Assembly: GCA_050116155.1 (NCBI GenBank)
Contig: JASFPE010000320.1
Coordinates: forward strand, 1-6,861
Source: G020353355 sp050116155
GTDB lineage: Bacteria > Desulfobacterota > Desulfobacteria > Desulfobacterales > JAHEIW01
Direction of reading: 5' to 3'
Length of the DNA stretch: 6,861 bases
A program made the translations under genes and the position numbers. How positions within the stretch are numbered: position 1 is the stretch's first letter; each line of letters opens with the position of its first letter. Positions 1 through 5,302 of the stretch are shown here, in pieces. Below the pieces are notes generated by a model that saw only the letters and a program-made list of their open reading frames with translations, had not been told where the DNA came from and ran no database searches.

Positions 1-24
1 ATTTTTCTTTGGATTAAATAAAAA

Positions 25-31
25 GGGGGGG
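25..31 (+). promoter_or_regulatory. G-tract ribosome binding site of the merB-like gene
   Basis: A run of seven G follows AAAA and stands 7 nt before the ATG at 39. It pairs only roughly with anti-SD (GGGG rather than GGAGG), but it is the only purine-rich SD candidate and sets the start. Only 38 bp precede the gene, so its promoter lies outside the window. Confidence 0.5.
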
Positions 32-38
32 CAATCAT

Positions 39-746
39 ATGGACAACAAAAGCCTGCTAGACTGTACCCATAATATCATTTTAAAGAAAATGGTTGAGAC
101 TGGCCAGGCGCCACATTACACAGAAATCGCAGCTGAGCTTGGGGTGTCTATGGAGGAGGGGCGCAAAGCTTTGCATGACTTATTTTCCCAAGGGATGGCA
201 GCATGGTTGTATCCTGATACAGACTTTATTACATCTTTTGCCCCGTTCAACAATTTACCGACACAATACCGTATCACGATCGATGGCCAGCAGAAATGGT
301 TCGGCCAATGAGGCTTCGAGTCGCTGGCGGTCTGCTGGCTTTTCCCAGGCAAAATGGTTCAGATCGATTTCCCGTGCTTAGATTGTGGATTGCCAATTCA
401 CATCGACATGAGGGATGGGATGATTGAGAAAATCGAACCCAAAGAATCCGTAGGGCATGTTGCAGTTCCTTATTCAAAATGGAGAGAACAATGGGCTTAT
501 TCATGAAGTACCATGAATCTCTTCCGGTCGGAAGAACATATCCATAACTGGACCCAGTTTAATCCGGCAAACGAGGAAGGCATCATCGCTGTGGATGACC
601 TTGTCACGTTGTTTTCCTGTGAGCTATTCCGCAGGCGTCTGGACCCGGACTATCTGTCACACCGACAGGAATATGTAAGTGAATTTTGGGCCATATTAGC
701 CGAGATGGGGAAAACCCGTCCATTTTGGTCACCACCCAATCCTTAA
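39..746 (+). CDS. merB: MerB-family (organomercurial lyase-like) selenoprotein with two in-frame UGA/Sec codons
   Basis: Reading through TGA at 309-311 and 504-506 gives one continuous 235-residue frame ending in TAA; classical MerB is about 212 residues. Residues 1-75 resemble the MerB N-terminal winged-helix domain (YTEIAAELGVSMEEGRKALH). Residues 78-90 (YRITIDGQQKWFG) lead into Sec91, where MerB has Cys96 in its WCALD motif. Residues 113-116 form CLDC, near the position of MerB Cys117. Sec156 precedes STMNLFRSEEH and takes the place of Cys159. The two UGA-encoded residues are 65 apart; the MerB cysteines are 63 apart. In MerB these cysteines attack and hold Hg while Asp99 protonates the carbon; here Glu94 sits at the Asp99 position. 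Both TGAs carry downstream SECIS-like hairpins. The ATG at 39 is chosen because a G-tract lies 7 nt upstream. Family assignment is firm; the substrate (organomercury or another organometal) is inferred. A double nonsense pseudogene is the alternative and is unlikely. The ATG at 513 is an internal Met. Confidence 0.85.
312..344 (+). promoter_or_regulatory. Bacterial SECIS-like hairpin after first UGA (Sec91)
   Basis: The core stem is GCUGGC (323-328) paired with GCUGGC (334-339): four Watson-Crick and two G-U pairs closing a GGUCU loop (329-333). A short outer helix, 318-320 with 342-344, can stack below a 2x2 mismatch. The loop starts 18 nt after the UGA. E. coli fdhF has the same GGUCU loop closed by G-C pairs, starting 19 nt after its UGA. 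In bacteria SelB binds this loop to deliver Sec-tRNA. Pairing was worked out by hand. Confidence 0.75.
507..535 (+). promoter_or_regulatory. Bacterial SECIS-like hairpin after second UGA (Sec156)
   Basis: UCUUCC (520-525) pairs perfectly with GGAAGA (530-535), six Watson-Crick pairs closing a GGUC tetraloop (526-529). The loop starts 20 nt after the UGA at 504-506, within the spacing used by bacterial SECIS elements. The stem also encodes LFRSE of the conserved STMNLFRSEEH segment, so coding and RNA structure share the same bases. Confidence 0.8.
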
Positions 747-808
747 GATTGGAGATTTATCATTCTTTAATTTCAAATCCCTAAAAACCAGATCGGAACA
801 ATGGGCCC

Positions 809-1387
809 TTGAAAGCACTCCAGAATTACCACAGCCTCATTGAACGGATTGACCGTGCCTGGCGCCGGATACAGGAGGGGTGCGCAGACCAGATTACCTG
901 TCAAAAGGGATGCGCGGGCAACTGCTGCCGTATTCATCTTTCAATATTTCCCATTGAGGCCATTTCTCTGTCCGGCGCCCTGCAAAAACTTCCCCGGAAA
1001 ATGGTGGATCACATACGGGATAAGGCCAGACAAGCAACCGGCTCTAGTCCCTGCCCGCTTCTTGAAGAAGGCGCATGCCTCATGTATGCTTCGCGCCTTG
1101 TTATTTGCCGAACCCATGGTTTGCCGATGCGCACCGATTACAGAGGCAACCGGTTTATCGGATTTTGCCAGAAAAATTTCCGCGATTTAAACCCTATCCC
1201 GGATGACGCCATCATTGATCTGGATGACCTCAACCACAGTCTTGCAGCAGTCAACCGGTTATTTGTCGAGGCGTTTTCCGATCGTATCCAATTGAACTCG
1301 CGATTTTATATTGGAGAAGCCCTGTTGTTGAATCCAAATTTGTTTGCGGACGAGGAAACTCGGCTTGCGAGCCTTTTGAATTCGTAA
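809..1387 (+). CDS. YkgJ-family cysteine-cluster (CxxCxxCC-type) protein
   Basis: A 192-residue soluble protein with a YkgJ-type metal-binding cysteine pattern. The N-terminal cluster is Cys31, Cys35, Cys39, Cys40 (TCQKGCAGNCC). The second half has Cys82-Pro-Leu, Cys90 and Cys100-Arg (CPLLEEGAC, then ICRTHGLP). Cys25 and Cys140-region FCQKNF add further thiols. Family members are thought to bind zinc or an Fe-S cluster; their biochemical role is largely unknown. An in-frame TAA at 782-784 and the lack of another upstream start make TTG 809 the best start; the next in-frame Met is residue 65, which would lose the first cluster. The SD is weak (GGAA at 795-798). The gene lies 62 nt after the merB-like gene on the same strand, so cotranscription and a metal- or thiol-related role are possible but inferred. 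Confidence 0.8.
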   Translation: MKALQNYHSLIERIDRAWRRIQEGCADQITCQKGCAGNCCRIHLSIFPIEAISLSGALQKLPRKMVDHIRDKARQATGSSPCPLLEEGACLMYASRLVICRTHGLPMRTDYRGNRFIGFCQKNFRDLNPIPDDAIIDLDDLNHSLAAVNRLFVEAFSDRIQLNSRFYIGEALLLNPNLFADEETRLASLLNS

Positions 1388-1389
1388 TA

Positions 1390-1410
1390 CGGAATGTGGA
1401 ATGCGGAATT
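1390..1410 (+). repeat. Three tandem 7-bp units of YGGAATK type
   Basis: CGGAATG, TGGAATG and CGGAATT stand head to tail directly after the YkgJ-type gene. The repeat creates a spurious upstream ATG (1396) in frame with the next gene. It looks like intergenic simple repeat DNA rather than coding sequence. Confidence 0.6.
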
Positions 1411-1446
1411 AAAATAAACTCAATAAAAAAAGACAGGATTTTAAAA

Positions 1447-1713
1447 ATGCCTAAAATGGATGTTGAGCAGATTGAAGAGGCTTTGCGAAAAGAAGTCCAG
1501 AAGCTGGATAAACGCGTCCGGGTGGCAGGTGTGGAACCGGGCAAGAAAAAAGATACCTACCGGGTGACCCTTGTTAAAGATGGAAGGTCGGCCAACGCCG
1601 ATCTGCAAAAGGATGTGATAGAACAGTACCTCTCCCGGGAAGGCAAAAACAAGGGACTAAAAAAGGCGCTCGGCAAGGCGGTCAGCCATTTAAGCATAAG
1701 GTACACGAGGTAA
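1447..1713 (+). CDS. Small basic hypothetical protein
   Basis: An 88-residue protein beginning MPKMDVEQIEEALRKEV. It is rich in Lys, Arg and Glu, with an N-terminal amphipathic helix-like segment, a central stretch that looks like two beta strands (RVRVAGVEP and DTYRVTLVKDG) and a basic C-terminus. No TM segment, signal peptide or cysteine is seen, and I do not recognise a family. ATG 1447 is chosen because AGGA (1435-1438) lies 8 nt upstream. The in-frame ATG at 1396 would add 17 residues encoded partly by the tandem GGAAT repeat, which is unlikely. The gene follows the YkgJ-type gene on the same strand by about 60 nt and converges on the minus-strand cluster. A nucleic-acid-binding role would fit the charge but is not shown. 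Confidence 0.65.
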   Translation: MPKMDVEQIEEALRKEVQKLDKRVRVAGVEPGKKKDTYRVTLVKDGRSANADLQKDVIEQYLSREGKNKGLKKALGKAVSHLSIRYTR

Positions 1714-1773
1714 GTATTTCTTACTAATACGTGGTTACCATCGGTAAGTGTCACCTGTCAGGATGGGAATCCA

Positions 1774-2343
1774 TCATTGTTTTGAAAAAAAGTTGACGGG
1801 ATTAACGATCTCTAACTCCAGCTTTGCCTTGCTGTTATCGTTACCGGGAGTGCCTCGTGCGAGCCGGCCTTTTTTGGTTCTGATCTGAGCACCTCGCATT
1901 CCCTGCGCTTTTCTCTGGGCCTCTACAATGGCTTTGTGCATTTCTCGACTGTAGGGCAGTTGATATGCTCGCGGCTGGGTTTTGCTATCATAGCTGAAAA
2001 CGCTTTTTGGATCGAACATGGCCGCCAGTGTTTTTTCAGGACTCTTTGAAACCGGCTCGATATTAACCCAGAAATAAATGGCACCCGCATCATTGAGATT
2101 CGGATTGGGTTCCTTGATGCGGATAGCTAAAACCTGACTGTTTTCCGGAATGGGCTGTGATACCGGCCAGCCCATCAGATTCGGAACTGAATAATATAAT
2201 ACCAGTCCATACCATATGGTGACGGGAATCAGGATTGCTTTGATAATTATCTGACCCGGTGTTCGTATAGAAAACCATAAAACAATTGCAGAAATAATTA
2301 CAAAAGCAATAGCCAAACCTATGTGTCCGGACCACACATCCAT
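1774..2343 (-). CDS. Two-TM membrane protein of the proton-channel cluster, unknown family
   Basis: A 189-residue protein with two hydrophobic helices near the N-terminus (about 8-26 and 32-51) and a soluble domain (about 55-189). The soluble part begins with a beta-like stretch (QVLAIRIKEPNPNLNDAG, then AIYFWVNIEP). It continues with a Tyr/Pro-rich segment (RAYQLPYSREMHKAI, 125-139) and ends with a strongly basic, Gly-rich tail. There is no cleavable signal peptide. The start is well supported: AAGGAG lies 6 nt upstream of the ATG. It is the last gene of a three-gene minus-strand unit, 62 nt after the ExbD-like gene, so it is probably an accessory subunit or effector of that membrane complex. 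I do not recognise the family. The stop is TGA, which suggests UGA is not globally reassigned in this organism. Confidence 0.75.
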   Translation of the reverse strand: MDVWSGHIGLAIAFVIISAIVLWFSIRTPGQIIIKAILIPVTIWYGLVLYYSVPNLMGWPVSQPIPENSQVLAIRIKEPNPNLNDAGAIYFWVNIEPVSKSPEKTLAAMFDPKSVFSYDSKTQPRAYQLPYSREMHKAIVEAQRKAQGMRGAQIRTKKGRLARGTPGNDNSKAKLELEIVNPVNFFSKQ

Positions 2344-2405
2344 TTAATACTCCTTCTCTCGATCCAAATTGAGAATCCGATTCATCCTGAAGCACCCCCG
2401 CCGTT

Positions 2406-3011
2406 TTACCGAGCAGCCAGCTTTAACAATTTCTTTGGAAGCTCATCCCAACTGATGATATCACCCTGATCGGTCATGACAAACCGGGTTACGGTAACCT
2501 CTTCCCATTTTTCATTCATCACGATCTTCTTGTAAAATACTGTTTGAACACTCGGGTTGAGTTTGTCGATGCGCACTTCAACCTGGGTGGGCTTTATGTC
2601 TCGTTTATTATACATGTGAACATTAAGCACCCATTCTCCGGTGATAAATCCTCTGATGGTAGTCAGCTCCTGGTTATGGTTATAATCGATCTTGCGTCCG
2701 TCATCCAGTGTGATCGTGTCGTTGATCACCCCGAGATCGTCTCGGTCCAAATGGGCCAGACCGGCTTCTTTCTGTTTGAAGAACAACACATTACCGGTCG
2801 GGTCCTCCAACCAGGTGTCTACATCGTCTTTACTGTTATCGTCCCAGGTGACGGTGATGACAAACTCGGCTTTGGTTTTGATATCTGCTTTTTTGATACT
2901 CGGGTTGATCAGCAAAAATGCGACAATAAACAAAAAAACAAAACCAACCAGAGTATTGAATAACAGATCCAAAAAGCTGGTGTTGTTATAATATATTCTA
3001 CGTGGTCTCAT
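2406..3011 (-). CDS. ExbD/MotB-like single-TM protein with DUF2135-like periplasmic beta domain
   Basis: A 201-residue protein. A short basic N-terminus (RPRR) precedes one TM helix (about 14-36: FLDLLFNTLVGFVFLF). Asp15 at the start of the helix matches the proton-carrying Asp of ExbD, TolR and MotB. The rest should be periplasmic by family topology. Residues 48-135 look like a beta-sandwich rich in acidic turns: VTVTWDDNSKDDVDTWL, then LEDPTGNVLFF, HLDRDDLG and GEWVLNVHMYN. This recalls DUF2135-type domains, whose acidic loops may bind Ca2+ or carbohydrate (inference). No OmpA-like peptidoglycan-binding motif is seen, unlike MotB. The gene overlaps the preceding channel gene by 14 nt, implying translational coupling. 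GGAG lies just upstream of the ATG, inside the upstream gene. Confidence 0.75.
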   Translation of the reverse strand: MRPRRIYYNNTSFLDLLFNTLVGFVFLFIVAFLLINPSIKKADIKTKAEFVITVTWDDNSKDDVDTWLEDPTGNVLFFKQKEAGLAHLDRDDLGVINDTITLDDGRKIDYNHNQELTTIRGFITGEWVLNVHMYNKRDIKPTQVEVRIDKLNPSVQTVFYKKIVMNEKWEEVTVTRFVMTDQGDIISWDELPKKLLKLAAR

Positions 3012-3531
3012 TCTTCTCCAGGGCTGCTGCGAGATAATCCAGGTGGTGTGTAAAATTGAATACCTGCAGTTTCAGCAACAGGCTGCAAACAAGACCGGCA
3101 GCCGTCGTGTACAGGGCCGTGCTCATACCGGCACCCATTTTGGCCAACACACCCTGCATACTGATGACATTCTGAGGGTCCATCTCAGAGAAGCTTGTGC
3201 TCAACATGTAGATAAAACCAGCCACCGTCCCGATCATTCCAAGGGTCAGCAGCATGTCGCTTACGAACCAACCGGTATCACTTTTTTTGTAATATTTTGT
3301 GATATGAAGATTCGTGACTTGATCTTCCCGGCTCAGATGGTAGGTGTCTATGCCAGTGCGCACTGTAAAAATGGCAAAAACCGCATAAATGAGAAAACTA
3401 ATTTTGGTAACATCCACCTGGTTGACTTGTTGTATGACACCGGACAAAAAAAGCGCCACAGTGCCTAGACTTGCAACTGTAAAAAATAGCCACCACCGTA
3501 GTAAAATACTGTATTTTTCTAACAGTGCCAT
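2998..3531 (-). CDS. MotA/TolQ/ExbB-type proton channel subunit
   Basis: A 177-residue protein with four predicted TM helices (about 10-33, 43-66, 88-110 and 132-155). The last two carry the MotA/TolQ/ExbB signature: LGMIGTVAGFIYML (97-110), then MGAGMSTALYTTAAGL (132-147). Thr102 and Thr142/Thr143 lie where the family lines the proton path. It is close to TolQ/ExbB in size and lacks both the large MotA cytoplasmic domain and the long coiled-coil tail of ZorA. Family knowledge predicts a pentamer around a dimer of the ExbD-like partner encoded immediately downstream, converting proton or sodium flow into motion or force. AGGG (3541-3544 complement) lies about 9 nt before the ATG. It is the first gene of the cluster. 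What the complex drives is unknown; there is no TonB, Tol or flagellar gene nearby. Confidence 0.85.
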   Translation of the reverse strand: MALLEKYSILLRWWLFFTVASLGTVALFLSGVIQQVNQVDVTKISFLIYAVFAIFTVRTGIDTYHLSREDQVTNLHITKYYKKSDTGWFVSDMLLTLGMIGTVAGFIYMLSTSFSEMDPQNVISMQGVLAKMGAGMSTALYTTAAGLVCSLLLKLQVFNFTHHLDYLAAALEKNETT

Positions 3532-3552
3532 GATCGTTACACCCTAAATTAT

Positions 3553-3594
3553 AGAGATTATGCCCATGGTTCGAACCCCATATGCTTCATCTCT
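3553..3594. promoter_or_regulatory. Nested dyad upstream of the proton-channel cluster (candidate operator)
   Basis: Outer arms AGAGAT (3553-3558) and ATCTCT (3589-3594) flank a perfect inner palindrome GGTTCGAACC (3568-3577). The two share nearly the same centre, within 1 bp. A TATAAT hexamer reads on the minus strand at 3553-3548, next to the dyad, so a regulator bound here would sit on the upstream promoter half. That promoter would start transcription almost on the SD, so its identity is uncertain. Another weak minus-strand -10 (TATAGT, 3636-3631) lies further upstream. Confidence 0.4.
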
Positions 3595-3652
3595 TATTTT
3601 ATTCAAATCACGGTGGGTTTCCACCTATATACTATATCGGCTAAAATCCCTA

Positions 3653-3677
3653 AAAACTTAAATATTTAAGAAGTTTT
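3653..3677. repeat. AT-rich palindrome in the 3532-3744 gap
   Basis: CTTAAATATTTAAG (3657-3670) is a perfect 14-bp palindrome. It extends to AAAAC and GTTTT flanks with a 2-nt bulge on the right. A run of nine A and five G follows. It could be a DNA-bending or protein-binding site. Neither strand gives a convincing terminator. A small GGTGG/CCACC hairpin lies nearby (about 3612-3625). Apart from these and the dyad I see nothing in this gap. Confidence 0.35.
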
Positions 3678-3744
3678 GAAAAAAAAAGGGGGCAAAACCA
3701 TTTGCGGGGCTGAGATGGCTTTTACGAATGATTTAAAAAATAGT

Positions 3745-4044
3745 CTAATTTTTTGGTGAGTGAAACCACTGTTCTTCAGACAAATTTCGAATAAAGCTGT
3801 CTACTTTTTCAAAAATTTCGTGTTCGTAAGCCCAGCGAATATGCTGCCGCAGGCGATCGCGTTTTTCCCTGATAGAAGTCTCCCACCATGCCGCCAGGAT
3901 CAACGGTCGGGGTGGACTCCAGAGCTCTCCTTTGCGCTTGCGAGCAAGTATCATCTTCCAGAGCCGCTCCCACACCACGGGATGCGGACACACCCGATAG
4001 TTGCAGCTGCAAATTTCCAGTAACTCTTTGAGTTTTGATTTCAT
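3745..4044 (-). CDS. Small conserved hypothetical protein, Trp- and Cys-containing
   Basis: A 99-residue protein. The N-terminus holds Cys12, Cys14 and Cys19 (ICSCNYRVCPHP). A central WSPPRPLILAAWWET segment (about 41-55) and a helical, charged C-terminal half (LRQHIRWAYEHE, then FIRNLSEEQW) follow. From memory this layout (CPxPxxW...LWKM, then PLILAAWW, then LRxHIxWA) matches a conserved uncharacterised family in proteobacteria; I cannot name a domain. No TM or signal peptide. ATG 4044 is preferred; TTG 4050 two codons upstream is possible. Neither has a strong SD. The gene is on the same strand as the proton-channel cluster but 213 bp upstream, so it is probably a separate unit. Its 5' region runs into the long palindrome at 4074-4153. 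Confidence 0.65.
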   Translation of the reverse strand: MKSKLKELLEICSCNYRVCPHPVVWERLWKMILARKRKGELWSPPRPLILAAWWETSIREKRDRLRQHIRWAYEHEIFEKVDSFIRNLSEEQWFHSPKN

Positions 4045-4073
4045 CTTCAAGGATTATGACAACACATATTTTC

Positions 4074-4153
4074 ATCGCGAAAACACGAAATTTTGAAAGC
4101 ACGAAATTTAAATTTTTCTTTTTCGTGTTTTCGTCCTTTCGTGCTTTCGTGAT
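4074..4153. repeat. 80-bp imperfect inverted repeat built of CACGAAA motifs
   Basis: Two 39-bp arms fold on each other about a centre at 4113.5. By hand count 29 pairs are Watson-Crick, 3 are G-U and 7 mismatch, with two aligned 3-bp bubbles. Each arm holds two CACGAAA-type units (left arm: CACGAAA, then GCACGAAA; right arm their complements, TTCGTG). The layout resembles REP- or MITE-like intergenic palindromes. It starts about 30 bp upstream of the minus-strand gene at 4044 and could form a cruciform, or a hairpin if transcribed. No transposase or target duplication is seen. Confidence 0.7.
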
Positions 4154-4453
4154 ACATAAAAGATATCGGCATTTGTGGCGAAGGGCTTTAGCATCAGGAA
4201 TTTACAGGTTAGGTCCTTTAAGCATCTTCCGGAGATCTTAGAATGCTTGTTTTTGGAACAAGGGTATATTTATAATAATTACAATATTATAGAATAGTAT
4301 AAGATATTTTGAAATCTTGACGAAAATCGATTATTTTTATAAGATAAATAGATTAAATCAACTGTCACAGTGTTTTTGTTACGGGCCTGTGGGCCTTAAA
4401 TCCGGCTTTTCAGCTTTGACTGCCGAAAAAAACAATTTTCATAGCATAAACAG
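4154..4453. other. 300-bp AT-rich intergenic region
   Basis: No ORF of note. It holds a CTTGTT/AACAAG hairpin (4246-4262) with no following T-run, a TATAAT hexamer (4271-4276) with a poor -35 (TTGTTT, 18-bp spacer), the better promoter at 4317-4345, and ACTGTCACAGT (4361-4371), a short dyad just past the predicted transcription start. The last 70 bp contain GGGCC twice and CGGC/GCCG arms without a recognisable riboswitch. Confidence 0.4.
4317..4345 (+). promoter_or_regulatory. Candidate sigma-70 promoter for the FHA gene
   Basis: TTGACG (4317-4322) and TAAGAT (4340-4345) are separated by 17 bp in AT-rich DNA. The -35 matches 5 of 6 consensus bases and the -10 matches 4 of 6. The start would lie near 4352, leaving a leader of about 100 nt. 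Confidence 0.4.
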
Positions 4454-5257
4454 ATGCCAACTTTAACGCTGAAATTAAGAACCAAATCCCTCGGCAAATA
4501 TCCACTTAAAAAGGGTGCTTCGTTAACGATCGGTCGGCGGGAAACCAATGACATTGTCATCGAAGATCCTGCTGTTTCAGGGCATCACGCTAAGATAGAC
4601 TGGCTGGAAGATCGGTTTGTGCTGATCGATCTGCAGAGCAAAAATGGTTCTTTTGTCAACGAGCAACTCATTACCTCACAATGGTTAAAACATGGGGACG
4701 TTATCACCATCGGAGGACATTCTCTCGTTTTTCATTATCAGAAAAACGAACGTGTGCACGAAGGCGGGACAGACCAATTTGATGAAACAGCGGTTATGAA
4801 TACGACCGCTCACCGCCGGATGATGATAAAAAGCAATCCCACCAAGAGCATTAATGTCGTAAGATTCTGGGATCAGAGCCAACGTCGAGGCACGGTCAAA
4901 GACATTGTACCGGACGTTCCCGAACCGCCCCCTGAAGCCCAAAAAGAAGAACCTGTCGGCGTTCTCATCTATTTGTCCGGCGGGACCGGTCAATTTAATC
5001 TCACCCGAGAAATTACAACCATCGGAAAACACCCCACCTCCGATATCATCGTCAAAGGCCTGCTGATGGATCCAACGGCAGTTACGATTCGCAAAAAGCC
5101 CGATGGATTCTATCTGGATTATCTCGGTGGAATGCCCAAACCCAAAGTCAACGATAAGACGGTTAAAAAATCCATCATCCTCAACGATCTTGATATCATT
5201 GAAATCGGTTCGGTGCGCCTGCAGTTTTCAATCGAATCCTCACAAAATAAAAGATAA
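4454..5257 (+). CDS. FHA-domain protein with one canonical and one degenerate FHA module
   Basis: A 267-residue soluble protein. The first FHA domain (about 5-95) has all the phosphothreonine-binding landmarks: Gly27-Arg28, Ser42-x-x-His45 (SGHHAKI), Asn64-Gly65 (SKNGSFVN) and Asn69. A linker of about 75 residues follows, with clustered Thr (106, 112, 117, 118) after acidic residues and then a Pro/Glu-rich stretch (PDVPEPPPEAQKEEP). Residues about 168-262 repeat the FHA strand pattern (TIGKHPTSDIIV, then VNDKTV, then DIIEIGSVRLQF). This copy has Lys192 for the Arg and no SxxH, so it probably cannot bind phosphopeptides. FHA proteins act as phospho-dependent scaffolds in Ser/Thr kinase or secretion pathways; no kinase or phosphatase is visible here. 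No SD precedes the ATG. It lies 45 nt before the methyltransferase-like gene on the same strand. Confidence 0.85.
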   Translation: MPTLTLKLRTKSLGKYPLKKGASLTIGRRETNDIVIEDPAVSGHHAKIDWLEDRFVLIDLQSKNGSFVNEQLITSQWLKHGDVITIGGHSLVFHYQKNERVHEGGTDQFDETAVMNTTAHRRMMIKSNPTKSINVVRFWDQSQRRGTVKDIVPDVPEPPPEAQKEEPVGVLIYLSGGTGQFNLTREITTIGKHPTSDIIVKGLLMDPTAVTIRKKPDGFYLDYLGGMPKPKVNDKTVKKSIILNDLDIIEIGSVRLQFSIESSQNKR

Positions 5258-5291
5258 AAACATGGATCGACCGGTTTAATCCTTACCCGAC

Positions 5292-5297
5292 AGGAGG
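5292..5297 (+). promoter_or_regulatory. Strong Shine-Dalgarno fixing a GTG start
   Basis: AGGAGG stands 5 nt before GTG 5303 and settles the start of the UroD/MtaA-like gene. Its strength contrasts with the absence of an SD at the upstream FHA gene, suggesting different translation levels if the two are cotranscribed. Confidence 0.8.
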
Positions 5298-5302
5298 TTT
5301 TC

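Noticed and set aside
39..746. Two separate short genes (39-311 and 513-746) or a MerB pseudogene
   Set aside because: The reading frame is intact through both TGAs, codons between them encode conserved MerB segments, both TGAs sit at catalytic Cys positions, and both have SECIS-like hairpins.
39..746. Global reassignment of UGA (as in Gracilibacteria or Mycoplasma)
   Set aside because: The gene at 1774-2343 ends with TGA at a sensible place, other genes have no internal TGA, and the flanking proteins look like ordinary Desulfobacterota-type proteins.
1396..1446. Upstream ATG start of the small hypothetical gene
   Set aside because: This part is encoded by the GGAAT tandem repeat and AT-rich leader; ATG 1447 has a better-placed AGGA.
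1710..1748. Terminator between the convergent genes
   Set aside because: Short hairpins (GTAAG/CTTAC and TTACC/GGTAA) are present, but they have 5-bp stems and no T-run on either strand.
1774..3531. Zorya-type defence system
   Set aside because: The channel protein lacks the long ZorA tail, the partner lacks the OmpA-like peptidoglycan-binding region of ZorB, and no ZorC, ZorD or ZorE is present.
3561..3590. tRNA T-arm-like GGTTCGAACC
   Set aside because: Neither strand gives a 5-bp T-stem with a 7-nt loop, and no acceptor, D or anticodon arms are present at the required distances.
3714..3758. 14-codon ORF with upstream G-rich sequence (MAFTNDLKNSLIFW)
   Set aside because: It is too short, overlaps the 3' end of the opposite gene, and has no supporting context. 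The preceding A-run/G-run resembles the G-tract before position 39 but is low complexity.
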